Below, one piece after another: positions 8,136-18,694 of a stretch of DNA of 64,000 nucleotides. This DNA is from Verrucomicrobiales bacterium (GTDB lineage: Bacteria; Verrucomicrobiota; Verrucomicrobiia; Limisphaerales; UBA9464), in the NCBI GenBank assembly GCA_027488845.1, contig JAIYBC010000004.1, forward strand, positions 106,603 through 170,602. Direction: 5' to 3'. Each line of letters opens with the position of its first letter. Position 1 is the stretch's first letter. Under the pieces are notes generated by a model. That model was not told the DNA's origin and did not search any database. It saw only the letters and a list, made by a program, of their open reading frames with translations. The position numbers were made by a program, and so were the translations under genes.

Positions 8136-10721
8136 TCATTCGTCGTCGTCGTCCTCGGCGCCGGCGCGGACGAAGGCGGCGCGGACGGGCGCCGGCATCG
8201 GGGAATCGGCCCCCTTCACGCTGCGCCAGACGATCTCGTTCAACCGCAGGTCGTCCGCCGCGTCCTCCTCGGCCAGGTTCATCGCCTGCGATTCCGCGGC
8301 ACCCCAGGCGCCGGCGAGGTTCTTCTCCCAGCGGTCGAGCCGCACGGGCGAATGGACATAGGGCCGCAGGTCGCGTCGCGGCTGGAAACAGTGGTACATC
8401 GGCGCCGCGGTCGCATCGAACTGGCTCATCGGCCTCAGGCCCAGGATCAGTTCCATGGTGCGCAGCATCGAACTCGTGGAGTACATCGTGGAGTCCTTTG
8501 CGCCGCGCCGCGTGTAGGGGCTGATCACGTAGGCGATCGAACGGTGGGCGTCCACATGGTCGGGTCCGTTCTGCGCGTCGTCCTCCAGCACGAAGATGGC
8601 CGTGTCCTTCCAGAAGCGGGAGCGCGTGACCGCCTCGACGATGCGGCCGAAGGCGAGGTCGTTGTCCGCCATGAAGGCCCGGGGGGTGAGCTTGCCGGGG
8701 CTGGTGCCGGAGGTGTGGTCGTTGGGCAGCCGGAGGATCTGCAGACGGGGCATCTCGCCTTCCTTCTCGAAGCGGTGCAGTTCCGAGATGAACCGGTCCG
8801 CGCGGCTCATGTCGGGGTATTCCATGTCGAACGACCGGTAGCCCGGGTCGAAATGCCCCTCGAGCGCCGCCACGCGGGCGCGGGCGGGCTCGTTGGTCTT
8901 GGACCCGTTGGCCACGAACTCGCCGTAGCTGCGGAAGGAGACCCCGGCCTCCCTGGCTCGGTCCCAGATGTACCCGTTCACGCCGGCCGCCACGGGGAAC
9001 ACGCCCTCGCTCGGATACGGATACTTGCCCCGCGCGTTGTGCCCGTAGCTCAACGGCCAGGTCTTCTCCACGAAGTCCGTCGCATACCCGCCCATGCTCC
9101 ACTCGTGGCCGTCCGCGCTCACCTCGGCGTCGACGTAGAAGTTGTCGAGCAGGACGAACTCGCGGGCGAGCCGGTGGTGGTTCGGGGTGACCTCCTCCGG
9201 GAAGAGGCACAGCGACGGATCCCCGTTGCCGGCCGGGACATCCCCGAGCACCTGGTCGTAGGTCCGGTTCTCCTTCACGATGTAGATCACATGCCGGATC
9301 GGGCTGGATCCGCCGACCCGCTCGGGGACGGGATTCCGCCATCCGCGACGCGACGAAACCTCGGGCCGCGGCGCCGCCGGACTGCACTTCATGACGGCCT
9401 CGGTCCACTGGCGGAAACGGGCGTCGCGCTTCGTGGAATCCGCCGGCAGGTCGACCAGGCCGACCGTGCCCGGATGCAGGGCACCGATGTACTCCCGAAG
9501 GGTTCCCGGGACCTCGCGGCCGGGTTGGGGGCCGTGGCGGTTCGCCTTGGGCACTGCGCCCTTGCCGTTGGCCACCAGCAGGCGTCCGCCGTCGGGCGTG
9601 GTCCGGACCGAGGTCGGGTACCAGCCCGCCGGGATGAAGCCCATCGGACGGGACTTCCCGGGCTTCTCGGTCTCGAACACGGCCACGCAGTTGTTGCCGG
9701 CGTTGGCCACGTAGAGGAATTCGCCGTCGGGCGACAGGGCGAGGGAGTTCGGCGTGGCGCCGGGTTCGTCCTCGGGATGCAGGGCCGCCGAGAGCGTCTC
9801 CAGCGTACGGCCGGTCTCCGTGTCGAGCACCGAGACGGTGTTCCGGTTGGCGTTGGCGACGTACAAAACGCGTCCGCCGGAACCGAGCAGCATCTCGTTG
9901 GGATGCTCGCCGGTGGCCCAACGCGCCCGGACGGTCCGGGAAGCGAGGTCGATCACGGCCACCTCGGCCCGGCCCCACAGGCTCACGAAGAGACGTCCGT
10001 GTTCCTCGTCCGCCAGCACCGCATAGGGCCACGGCGCATCGGGCGCGATCCGTTCCTGGTCCGCGGCGAACCGCTTCTCGATCGCGGCGAGGTCGGAATC
10101 GGCGGAGACTTGGGTCCGGCTGAGATCGGTGGCCACGGACCCCGGGGCCAACGGCAGGGTCCAGCCGGGACGTCCCGTCTCGAGGTCGATCGCCGTGACC
10201 GACATCCCGAACAGCTCCGCGGCGTACAGCCAACGCCCGCCGGACCCGGCGGCAAGCCCGGCCACGACACCCCGCTCCGCCGAAGGACGCACCTTCAGCA
10301 CACGGCGGTCGGAGAACTGGCCGTCGGAGAAGGCGAAGGAATGGACGGTCTCGCTGCCGGCGCCGCTGGCGAACACTCGGTTGCCGTCCGCCGAGAACGC
10401 GAGGCCGTAGAAGGTCTCCTCCAAGGCCACCCGCTCGACGATCCGTCCGGACGGCAGGGCGAGGGAGACGACTTCATGGCGTCCGTGTCCGGAGTGGAGC
10501 ACCACCGCATGCTTGCCGGACGGATGGACGATCAGGTTCACGGGGAAGTCGCCGACGGGCACCTGGGTTCCAGCCGGTCGGAGGGACCACTGGTTGGGAA
10601 GCAGGATGGAACCGTCGGAACGGGCGCCCGGCAGACTCGGCACCTCGGTGACGGCGGCCCAGCCTGACACGGCGAACGCGAGCAACACGGGAAGCCGGCG
10701 AAGCGAGATCCATGAAGACAT
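8136..10721 (-). CDS. YncE-like beta-propeller / phosphoesterase (alkaline phosphatase superfamily) protein
   Basis: Signal peptide MSSWISLRRLPVLLAFAVSGWAA; YVTN-like repeats (RVLYVANANRNTVSVLDTETGR); VIYIVKENRTYDQVLGDVPAGNGD and NDHTSGTSPG phosphoesterase motifs. Confidence 0.9.
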   Translation of the reverse strand: MSSWISLRRLPVLLAFAVSGWAAVTEVPSLPGARSDGSILLPNQWSLRPAGTQVPVGDFPVNLIVHPSGKHAVVLHSGHGRHEVVSLALPSGRIVERVALEETFYGLAFSADGNRVFASGAGSETVHSFAFSDGQFSDRRVLKVRPSAERGVVAGLAAGSGGRWLYAAELFGMSVTAIDLETGRPGWTLPLAPGSVATDLSRTQVSADSDLAAIEKRFAADQERIAPDAPWPYAVLADEEHGRLFVSLWGRAEVAVIDLASRTVRARWATGEHPNEMLLGSGGRVLYVANANRNTVSVLDTETGRTLETLSAALHPEDEPGATPNSLALSPDGEFLYVANAGNNCVAVFETEKPGKSRPMGFIPAGWYPTSVRTTPDGGRLLVANGKGAVPKANRHGPQPGREVPGTLREYIGALHPGTVGLVDLPADSTKRDARFRQWTEAVMKCSPAAPRPEVSSRRGWRNPVPERVGGSSPIRHVIYIVKENRTYDQVLGDVPAGNGDPSLCLFPEEVTPNHHRLAREFVLLDNFYVDAEVSADGHEWSMGGYATDFVEKTWPLSYGHNARGKYPYPSEGVFPVAAGVNGYIWDRAREAGVSFRSYGEFVANGSKTNEPARARVAALEGHFDPGYRSFDMEYPDMSRADRFISELHRFEKEGEMPRLQILRLPNDHTSGTSPGKLTPRAFMADNDLAFGRIVEAVTRSRFWKDTAIFVLEDDAQNGPDHVDAHRSIAYVISPYTRRGAKDSTMYSTSSMLRTMELILGLRPMSQFDATAAPMYHCFQPRRDLRPYVHSPVRLDRWEKNLAGAWGAAESQAMNLAEEDAADDLRLNEIVWRSVKGADSPMPAPVRAAFVRAGAEDDDDE

Positions 10722-10960
10722 CCCCGATCCTCCTTCGCCGGGCCGTCTCTGGAAAAGCGACAATCCGGAGACGAGGGGGCGATTCGGGATTCCGGATTCC
10801 CGATCGGGGATTGTTGGGATCACTGCATGTCGTAGGAGACGAGGTCACGAGTCTCTGACTTCTCCCATGGCGCTCCCGGCAGCTTGGACCCAAGGGCGTC
10901 CGGGGCTTGACGGGCCCGGGGTTTTCCAACGGAGTCGGCCGGCCGTTTTCCATCCCCCGC

Positions 10961-12361
10961 ATGAACTTCGCCGACCCGCGCTTCTGGGAGGTGCTGATCG
11001 CCAGCCTGGTGCTGGCCCTCGGCTTCCGAAGGCTGTTCCGGTCCTCCGCCGTCGTCCGTGACGGCGGCTACGATCGCGCCTTCCTCCTCGTGCTCGGCCT
11101 GGTCCTGCTCGCGATGGTCAGCTGGCTCAGCTTCGTCATCCACCTGGGCGTCGCCGCGGTCACCCATGCGTTCGTCCGATGGGGCCTCGCCCGGCCCGCC
11201 TCCCAGGGACGTTGGCTCCTGGCGTTGATCGTCCCCGTCCAACTGGCGCCGCTGTTCTGGTACAAGTACTCGGGCTTCGTGCTCGACGGCATGCTCGGCG
11301 TCCACGGGGTCGCCTTCTCCGGGCTGGTCATCCCGGCCGGCATCTCGTTCTACACCTTCCAGCTCGTCGGCTTCGCTGTGGACACCCTCATTCGCCGCCA
11401 GCCGGTGCCGGGGTTGTTCGACTTCTTCAACTTCGCCGGATTCTTCCCCCAGATCGTCGCCGGTCCCATCGAGCGTCGCGACGACCTCCTGCCGCAGATC
11501 CAGTCGTTCCGGCTGCGTTGGTCGCCGCAGGACCTCGACGAGGGCGCCCGTTGGATCGCGCTCGGGGCCTTCTTCAAGTTCGCCCTCGCGGACAACCTCG
11601 CGGAGCAGTTCCACGGCGACCCGTCGCCGAACCCGTGGACGCTGTGGCTGGCCAACGTCCTTTTCGGACTGCGGATCTACTACGACTTCGCCGGATACAG
11701 CCTGGTGGCGCTGGGCATCGCCCGCTGCCTCGGGATCCGCCTCACGATGAACTTCCAGAGCCCCTACTGCGCCACCAGTCCCGGGGAGTTCTGGCGCCGA
11801 TGGCACATCACGCTGAGCCAATGGTTCCGCGACTACCTCTACGTCCCGCTCGGCGGCGGACGCGTCGCCTGGTGGGCGTTCAACATCGGACTCGTCTTCG
11901 TGGTCTCGGGCGTGTGGCACGGTGCGGGATGGAACTTCCTGCTGTGGGGCGCGATCCACGCGGCGTTGCTGGTCGGGTCCCGTCTCGCCGCGCAGTGGAA
12001 GGTCCCCCCGGCCGCGGGCTGGGCGGGCACGATGCTCGGCGTGGCCTTCAGCTGGCTGTTCTTCCTCGAGACCCACACGCCGTCCTTGAAGGCGAAGCTG
12101 CTGACGCTGATCCAAATCCGCGGCTACTCGGCGGCGAACCTCAAGGGGATGCTCGCCGTGTATGGCGGAGGGGACCTCGTCGCCCTGGCCGGCGTGCTGG
12201 CGCTCGCGGCCGCCACCCTCGCCGCCGAGGCCTGGTCCGTGCGGCGGCTCGACCGGCCCTATGCCGTCCTGACAACCCCGCGGGCCCTGACCGTGCTGGT
12301 CGTGCTCACCCTCCTGCTCGCACCCGGGAAGAACAATGGCTTCATCTACTTCGCCTTCTGA
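10961..12361 (+). CDS. MBOAT family O-acyltransferase
   Basis: Polytopic; FAGFFPQIVAGPIERRDDLLPQI, YYDFAGYSLVALGIARCLGIRL, FWRRWHITLSQWFRDYLYVPLGG, SGVWHGAGWNFLLWG. Confidence 0.95.
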   Translation: MNFADPRFWEVLIASLVLALGFRRLFRSSAVVRDGGYDRAFLLVLGLVLLAMVSWLSFVIHLGVAAVTHAFVRWGLARPASQGRWLLALIVPVQLAPLFWYKYSGFVLDGMLGVHGVAFSGLVIPAGISFYTFQLVGFAVDTLIRRQPVPGLFDFFNFAGFFPQIVAGPIERRDDLLPQIQSFRLRWSPQDLDEGARWIALGAFFKFALADNLAEQFHGDPSPNPWTLWLANVLFGLRIYYDFAGYSLVALGIARCLGIRLTMNFQSPYCATSPGEFWRRWHITLSQWFRDYLYVPLGGGRVAWWAFNIGLVFVVSGVWHGAGWNFLLWGAIHAALLVGSRLAAQWKVPPAAGWAGTMLGVAFSWLFFLETHTPSLKAKLLTLIQIRGYSAANLKGMLAVYGGGDLVALAGVLALAAATLAAEAWSVRRLDRPYAVLTTPRALTVLVVLTLLLAPGKNNGFIYFAF

Positions 12362-13295
12362 ACCGGCGTCCGGGACTCCCCGGCTCGCCCTGCGACTGCT
12401 CGCCACGGCCATGGTGACGTGGGCCGCCTGCGCATCCTACACGGTGCGCCTGAACCCCGAGGTGCGGTTCTTCCACGCGGTCCACCGGGCCAAGCTGGAA
12501 TGGGAACCGCAGGTCGGCCCGACGAACCGCGTTCTCTTCGTCGCCGGGTCCAGCTGCATGACCTCGCTCGACCCGGTGCACCTGGAGAAGGAACACGGGA
12601 TCCATGCATTGAACCTCGGTCTCGGTGCCGGGATGGGCCCCCGCTTCCTGGCCCGCTACGCCCTCGACCGCGCCCGGCCGGGCGACCGGATGCTCCTGTC
12701 GTTCGAGCAGGGCCTGCTCGCCGGCACGGTCGGATGGGACTCGTTGGGGGTGCAGTTCGCCGCGGCAATCGGGCGGCCGGACCTCCTGGGGGGTCCCGAC
12801 GGATACGGCTTCACCTCGACCCTCCTGTCGCTGCGCCCGGGCGGGTACCACGTGTTCACGCTGCTCGGGAAGCTGGCGTTGAGGCAGCCGCTCTACCGGT
12901 ACGGCGCCGCCGAGGTGCGTCCGGGTGGATGGCACGCCGTGGCCGCACGGAGACCGGTGGAATCCCCGGGCATCCTGCCGGACGCGTTGTCGCCGCAGGC
13001 CCGGGAATGGCTGCGGGAACTGAAGGCCGAATGCGACCGGAAAGGCATCGAGGTCGCGTACACCCCGCCGTGGCTGTACGGCTCGGGCCACGACGCCTCG
13101 GCGATGCGGGAGGCGAACCTGAGGTTCCTGGCCGATGTGGGAACGGTCCTGCCGGTGTTGCGGGACGAGGAGCTGGGGGTGCACACGGAGGTCGGGGACT
13201 ACGCGGACACGGTGGCGCATCCGACACCGGAGGGCGCCGCGGTGAACACGGACCGGTTGGCCCGGATGGTGGAAGGCTGGCTGGGCCGACGCTAG
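12336..13295 (+). CDS. Hypothetical SGNH/AlgX-like partner of MBOAT
   Basis: NRVLFVAGSSCMTSLDPVHLEKEHGIHALNLGLGAGMG; overlaps MBOAT gene by 26 bp. Confidence 0.7.
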   Translation: MASSTSPSEPASGTPRLALRLLATAMVTWAACASYTVRLNPEVRFFHAVHRAKLEWEPQVGPTNRVLFVAGSSCMTSLDPVHLEKEHGIHALNLGLGAGMGPRFLARYALDRARPGDRMLLSFEQGLLAGTVGWDSLGVQFAAAIGRPDLLGGPDGYGFTSTLLSLRPGGYHVFTLLGKLALRQPLYRYGAAEVRPGGWHAVAARRPVESPGILPDALSPQAREWLRELKAECDRKGIEVAYTPPWLYGSGHDASAMREANLRFLADVGTVLPVLRDEELGVHTEVGDYADTVAHPTPEGAAVNTDRLARMVEGWLGRR

Positions 13296-13461
13296 CCTCC
13301 GCGCGCAGCGCCTTGGAGTGCGCCAGTCCCTGGCGCTTTTCCACCCGTGGATGCCGGCGACGGTTGTTGCTGCATCCGTCCCAGAGCGCGCCTGCAGCCC
13401 GATCCGGGGGGCCTGAAATTCCTTCCCACTCCGCCACCGGTTCGCACACTCCGCGCCGCAC

Positions 13462-14574
13462 ATGAGTTCCAAGACCTATCGGATCGCCGCGTTGGCCGGC
13501 GACGGCATCGGACCCGAGGTGATGCGCGAGGCGTTGAACGTCCTCCGCGCCATCGGCACGCGGTTCTCGCTCTCCTTCGAAATCACCGAGGCCCCGGTCG
13601 GCTGGGCGGGAATCGACGCCGCCGGCAAGGCGCTTCCCGACGCCACCCTCGAGCTCTGCCGCAACAGCGACTCGATCCTCTTCGGTTCGGTGGGGCTTCC
13701 CGACCGCGACCCGACCATCCCCAAGGACCAGCGCCCGGAACGCGCCGCGCTGCTGCGCATCCGCAAGGAGTTCGGCCTGTTCGCCAACCTCCGTCCGGTC
13801 CAGCTGCCCAAGGCGCTCGCCCATGCCTGCCCGCTCCGTCCGGAGCGCCAGGGCGACGGCATCGACATCCTCGTCGTGCGTGAACTCACCGGCGGCATGT
13901 ACTTCGGCCAGCCGAAGAAGACCGAGGACCTCGGCAACGGCCAGCAACGCGCCATCGACACGATGGTGTACACGACGCCCGAGATCGAACGGATCGCCCA
14001 CGTCGGCTTCAAGGCCGCGCGCCTTCGCCGGAAGAAGCTCACCAGCATCGACAAGGCGAACGTGCTCGAGAACGGCGTCCTGTGGCGCGAGGTCGTCACC
14101 CGCGTCGGCAAGGAGTACCCGGATGTCGCCCTGGAACACATGTTCGTCGACAACGGCGCCATGCAGCTGATGTTGCGTCCCACCCAGTTCGACGTGGTGC
14201 TCTGCGAGAACATGTTCGGCGACATCCTCAGCGACGAGGCGGCCGCCCTGGCCGGTTCGCTGGGGATGCTTCCGAGCGCCAGCCTCGGCGCGACCAGCGC
14301 GGAGCAGACCTTCGGCTTCTACGAGCCCGCCGGCGGCACCGCCCCGGACATCGCCGGCAAGGACCTGGCGAACCCGATCGCACAGATCCTCTCCGTGGCG
14401 CTGATGCTCCGCTACAGCTTCGGCCTGAACGCCGCCGCGGACGCGGTGGACGCCGCGGTCGGGAAGGCCATCGCCCAAGGCCTGCGCACCGGTGACATCC
14501 ACTCCGCCACCGACGCCGCGGCCCGTCGCGTCGGCACCCGTGAGATGGGCGCCGCCATCGTCGCCGCGATCTGA
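13462..14574 (+). CDS. leuB: 3-isopropylmalate dehydrogenase
   Basis: ALAGDGIGPEVMREALNVL..., VVRELTGGMYFGQPK, ENMFGDILSDEAAALAGSLGMLPSASLG. Confidence 0.95.
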   Translation: MSSKTYRIAALAGDGIGPEVMREALNVLRAIGTRFSLSFEITEAPVGWAGIDAAGKALPDATLELCRNSDSILFGSVGLPDRDPTIPKDQRPERAALLRIRKEFGLFANLRPVQLPKALAHACPLRPERQGDGIDILVVRELTGGMYFGQPKKTEDLGNGQQRAIDTMVYTTPEIERIAHVGFKAARLRRKKLTSIDKANVLENGVLWREVVTRVGKEYPDVALEHMFVDNGAMQLMLRPTQFDVVLCENMFGDILSDEAAALAGSLGMLPSASLGATSAEQTFGFYEPAGGTAPDIAGKDLANPIAQILSVALMLRYSFGLNAAADAVDAAVGKAIAQGLRTGDIHSATDAAARRVGTREMGAAIVAAI

Positions 14575-14582
14575 CCGACACG

Positions 14583-15560
14583 ATGAGGATCGCCGTCGTC
14601 GGATGCGGGGCGTTGGGGAGCTACTATGGCGCGCGTCTCGCCAAGGCGGGACGCGACGTCACGTTCCTGCTGCGCTCGGACTTCGAGACGGTGCGTGAAC
14701 ACGGCGTGCGGGTGCAGAGCGCGGACGGCGACTTCCACATCCATCCGCGCTGCGCCCGGACGCCCGGGGAGATCGGTCCGGTGGACCTGGTCCTGATCGG
14801 GCTCAAGACGACGGCGAACGGCACGTTCGCGGAACTGCTTCCGCCGTTGGTCGGCCCCTCCACGGCGCTGCTGACGCTGCAGAACGGGCTCGGCAACGAG
14901 GAGGCGTTGGCGGCGCTGTTCCCGGTGCGTCAGGTGATGGGGGGACTCTGCTTCGTCAGCATCAACCGCCTTGAGCCCGGCGTGATCCGTCACATCGACA
15001 ACGGCCGCATCGTGCTCGGCGAGTTCCGGCGCTGGCCGGAGCCGCGGACCCACGGCGTCGCCGCGATGTTCCGCGAGGCCGGCGTCCCCAGCGACGTTTC
15101 CGCCGACATCATCGGGACGCACTGGCAGAAGCTGGTCTGGAACATCCCGTTCAACGGCCTCGGCGTCGCCGGCACCGCGGGAATCGGAGCCGTCCGGTCG
15201 GGGACCGTGGACCCGGGGCGCCCGTCCGATCCCGTGCTCTCCGCCGCGGCCCTGTTGCGCGATCCGGAATGGCGGGCGCTGCTGCGGGAACTCATGGCCG
15301 AGACCATCGCGGTCGCCAACGCCCTCGGACACAAGATCGATCCCGGCTACGCGGACAGCGAGCTGGAGCGCACCCAGGCCATGGGGGCCTACAAGGCCTC
15401 GACGCTGATCGACTTCGAACGCGGACGTCCGATGGAACTGGAGTCGATCTTCTTCTTCCCGCAGTCCGAGGCGCGCCGCGCGAAGGTTCCGACCCCGCGG
15501 ATGGACGCCATGTGCTCCGTGTTGCGGTCTCTCGGGTCTCGTCCGACGTCCGCACGCTGA
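14583..15560 (+). CDS. panE: 2-dehydropantoate 2-reductase
   Basis: MRIAVVGCGALGSYYGARLAKAGRDVTFLLR; ApbA/PanE C-terminal motifs (AYKASTLIDFERGRPMELESIF). Confidence 0.93.
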   Translation: MRIAVVGCGALGSYYGARLAKAGRDVTFLLRSDFETVREHGVRVQSADGDFHIHPRCARTPGEIGPVDLVLIGLKTTANGTFAELLPPLVGPSTALLTLQNGLGNEEALAALFPVRQVMGGLCFVSINRLEPGVIRHIDNGRIVLGEFRRWPEPRTHGVAAMFREAGVPSDVSADIIGTHWQKLVWNIPFNGLGVAGTAGIGAVRSGTVDPGRPSDPVLSAAALLRDPEWRALLRELMAETIAVANALGHKIDPGYADSELERTQAMGAYKASTLIDFERGRPMELESIFFFPQSEARRAKVPTPRMDAMCSVLRSLGSRPTSAR

Positions 15561-15596
15561 ACCCCGGGGAGCCGGAGCCACGGGCCGACGTCCACC

Positions 15597-17003
15597 TCAG
15601 CGGAGTCCGACCTCGCCGACGTCCATCCACCCGGCCGGATCCGCGTCGCTGCCACGGTTGGCGAAGCGGAGCGGACGGCCACCCGACATCGGATTCGGAA
15701 CCGCAATCCCCACCCGGAGCGGGCCGACGGAACCGGAAGGAATCACGAAAGCGGTCTCCGCCGTGACGGTCTCCGCCGGCATGATCTTGGCGAGGGACAA
15801 TGGAAAGACCGCTTCCACGGGCTCGCCTCCCGATCGGATCACGCGGACCCGCACCGGCCAGTCCGCATGGAACGGAGCCACGCCCCGGTTGCTCAGGGTG
15901 ACCCGAACCGAAAGTCGACCCGGGGCGGATTCCAGGACGGCCTCCGTCACTTCGATCTCGTACCCAAGGCTGCGCGCCGCCGCGATCGCGCGCTCCCGTT
16001 CGGAAGGCGTCATCGGACGCGAGATGCTCGAGTCCATCAGCCACGAGACATGGGTCTCCGCGACGCACCGCGCGAAGTCCTGGGCCTTCTCGCACCCGCC
16101 CTCCTTCCACAGGCACGGCCAGAGTTCGGGGCGGATCTCCCCGCCGATCGGCGCGGTCCGCCAACGCTGCATCACGTCCGCCCCGGCCCGTCGCATCAGG
16201 GCCATGTAGAACCAGGAATCCTGACGTCGGCCGGTCTCCAAGGTCGCCCAGGCAAAGGAGTCGTCATGGTAGCCGAGGCGGCGTCCGACGTTGGACGCGT
16301 AGACCCCGTCGTCCGCGCCCGCCGGGTACCGCAGCAGCACGGGCGTCCGCCGGAACGCCGCCTCGTAGGCGTCCATCACCTCGGCCTGCACCGCCTTCGA
16401 GGCAAACCACTCGGCGTGGGGATGCGTGTGCCACTCGCCCCAACTGCCCAGGAGCCCCGCGGTGACGAACCCGATGCGGGGATCGCCGTCGTAGCGTCTG
16501 CCCAGGGCCGCGATGAAGCGCTTCAAGGCCGACCGCAGACGCGGATCCTCGTAGTCCGGCGTCCGGTCCGTCTCCGCCGCGCCGTCCCTCGCATCGGCCC
16601 CGCTCCAACCCCGGAGCTTCAGTCCGTCGGCGACCAGCCACGCCGGCACACCGGTGGGGCGCTTGGGATACTCCATCCAGATCCGGAAGACCGTCTGGCA
16701 GCCCCGCGACGCGACGTCGTCGAGCAAGCGTTCCATCGGCCCCCAGTCGAACTCCGACGGGCCGACCATCAGTTCCGACAGCGCGAGGTAGCCGAACTCG
16801 AGCGAGTGGGGGAAATCGCGGGCCTTGCCGGCGTAGGGGACGAATCCCTTGAGCGGATTGTCGGCAGGCCCGGGCGCGGGTGCCGGACGCACCACCACCG
16901 TCTCGGCCCGGAGCGTCGACGAAGGCAACGACGGCGTGAGAAGCCCGAGTCCCGCGCAAATCAGCAGGATCAGGTTCCGAAGACGACGGAGTTGGGAAGA
17001 CAT
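15597..17003 (-). CDS. DUF4832/DUF4874-type secreted protein
   Basis: NPLKGFVPYAGKARDFPHSLEFGYLALSELM...WGPMERLLDDVASRGCQTVFRIWMEYPKRPTGVPAWL; TIM-barrel-like. Confidence 0.75.
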   Translation of the reverse strand: MSSQLRRLRNLILLICAGLGLLTPSLPSSTLRAETVVVRPAPAPGPADNPLKGFVPYAGKARDFPHSLEFGYLALSELMVGPSEFDWGPMERLLDDVASRGCQTVFRIWMEYPKRPTGVPAWLVADGLKLRGWSGADARDGAAETDRTPDYEDPRLRSALKRFIAALGRRYDGDPRIGFVTAGLLGSWGEWHTHPHAEWFASKAVQAEVMDAYEAAFRRTPVLLRYPAGADDGVYASNVGRRLGYHDDSFAWATLETGRRQDSWFYMALMRRAGADVMQRWRTAPIGGEIRPELWPCLWKEGGCEKAQDFARCVAETHVSWLMDSSISRPMTPSERERAIAAARSLGYEIEVTEAVLESAPGRLSVRVTLSNRGVAPFHADWPVRVRVIRSGGEPVEAVFPLSLAKIMPAETVTAETAFVIPSGSVGPLRVGIAVPNPMSGGRPLRFANRGSDADPAGWMDVGEVGLR

Positions 17004-17144
17004 GGAAGGCAGGACTCCACGCTGGCCACACAGGTCCGGTCTGGCAACCGGTCGGGCAGGAAGAATCGGGATTTCCGAAGGGAGAGGCGACCACCGACCG
17101 GAGGCTTCGCGGCGTTGCTCGAGGGGTTCTTCCGCCTTGTCGGC

Positions 17145-17870
17145 TCAGGTGCAACCGCCCGGGCCGCGATGTCGGCTGAAATGGATCTCGGCCTCGAGGC
17201 CGCGGAGTCCGGGATCGCGTTCCACGATCCTGACCAACGTCCCAAACAGGTCGGTGACCCCATGCCGCTCGGACAGCGCATCGTGACGGTTCGAGTCCGA
17301 GAGGAGCAGGTGCACCATCTCGACGGAACGGACCTCCAGGCGGATCCGTTCGCGGCCGCGGAGCACCGTCCCGAATCCCTCCCAATCCGAAAGGTCCACG
17401 GTGTGGTCGTAGTCCGAGGCCTCAGGCCGGACCCGGACTCCCAGCGCGGCGAGGACCGGATCCAGCAGGATCTCGAAGTCGTAGACCAACCAGGGTGCCC
17501 CTTCGCGGCAAAGGCCGAGGAGGCCGCGCCGAAGCTCCGCGGACTTCGTGTAGAACAGCGATCCCGCGAAGGCGACCACGTCGAACGGAGAACCCGGCAG
17601 CGCGCCCGGCACGGCCCCGGTTCCGGAACGGTACACGACCCGCGGATGCGGCTCGGCGCGTTCCAGCATCGAGATGCTCGGGTCGATGCCCGTCACCGAT
17701 CGGCAATGACGGGCGAGGGCGACGGACGAGATCCCGGTGCCGCAGCCGACGTCGAGTCCGGACGCGAATTCCTCCGAGGGACCGACCAGCCGTTCGAGGA
17801 TCCGCGGGTGGAGCGGCGGACGGTACGCGGCATAGTGTTGCGCCGCGGTGCTGTCGTAGCGTTCGCCCAT
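17145..17870 (-). CDS. Class I SAM-dependent methyltransferase
   Basis: ASGLDVGCGTGISSVALARHCRSVTGIDPSISML. Confidence 0.9.
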   Translation of the reverse strand: MGERYDSTAAQHYAAYRPPLHPRILERLVGPSEEFASGLDVGCGTGISSVALARHCRSVTGIDPSISMLERAEPHPRVVYRSGTGAVPGALPGSPFDVVAFAGSLFYTKSAELRRGLLGLCREGAPWLVYDFEILLDPVLAALGVRVRPEASDYDHTVDLSDWEGFGTVLRGRERIRLEVRSVEMVHLLLSDSNRHDALSERHGVTDLFGTLVRIVERDPGLRGLEAEIHFSRHRGPGGCT

Positions 17871-17924
17871 GGTCGGCCCGCGGCGAATCGCCGGCGGAGG
17901 ATCGGAGAGCCGCTTCCCGAAGGC

Positions 17925-18479
17925 TCAGGCCTTCTGCGGGATCATGCCGGTCTGACGGGCGTAGTCGAAGATGCCACCGGCATCCACCACCGGCCGGACC
18001 TCGCCGAGCGGCTTGAGGCCATAGACCTTGCCGGTGCCCTCGTGGCGGATGGTGTTCGCGTCGATGTCGATCGTCGCGAGGTCGCCCGTCTTGAAGATCT
18101 CGCACAGGCGGTCCGCGGTCTCGATCGGGTACAGCTCGCCGGTGGCGACGCAGTTGCGGAAGAAGATGCGGGCGTAGCTCTCCGCCACCACGGCCTGGCA
18201 GTTGGCCGAGCCCATGGCGATCGGGGCGTGCTCACGCGAGCTGCCGCAGCCGAAGTTCCGGCCGGCGATGACGATCGGGTAGTCGGTGTCCAGCGCGCCC
18301 TCCTTCACGAAGCGCGTCGGATACAGCGCCTCCGGCAGTCCCCAAAGGGCGTAGGAACCCAGCTTCTCGTACTCCTCGGCGATCGTGGGGATCAGGTTGA
18401 GGAACTGGGCCGGGATGATCTGGTCGGTGTCGATGTTGTCCCGCACCACGAATACCGGTCCCGAAAAGGTCGATTGCAT
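17925..18479 (-). CDS. leuD: 3-isopropylmalate dehydratase small subunit
   Basis: VVRDNIDTDQIIPAQFL...IVIAGRNFGCGSSREHAPIAM. Confidence 0.95.
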   Translation of the reverse strand: MQSTFSGPVFVVRDNIDTDQIIPAQFLNLIPTIAEEYEKLGSYALWGLPEALYPTRFVKEGALDTDYPIVIAGRNFGCGSSREHAPIAMGSANCQAVVAESYARIFFRNCVATGELYPIETADRLCEIFKTGDLATIDIDANTIRHEGTGKVYGLKPLGEVRPVVDAGGIFDYARQTGMIPQKA

Positions 18480-18694
18480 CGCGCCCAATCTGGCGGAGCC
18501 CGCGCCGGTCCGGCAAACCGAAATTCCAGCGGCCGATCCCGGCCGGCCGGCATCCGATGCCATCGCTGCACACCAGCGGTTTGCGGCCGATTCCCAAGTC
18601 ATCCGGTCGTCTCTCGGAGTTTTCCGCGATTGATTCAGGACCGGCTCCGGCGATACTGGGAAGCCGTCCTTGCGACGCGATCAGAACCATTGAA

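Noticed and set aside
7704-10667. 987-aa + strand ORF
   Set aside because: Antisense to the well-supported YncE/phosphoesterase gene; no recognisable domains.
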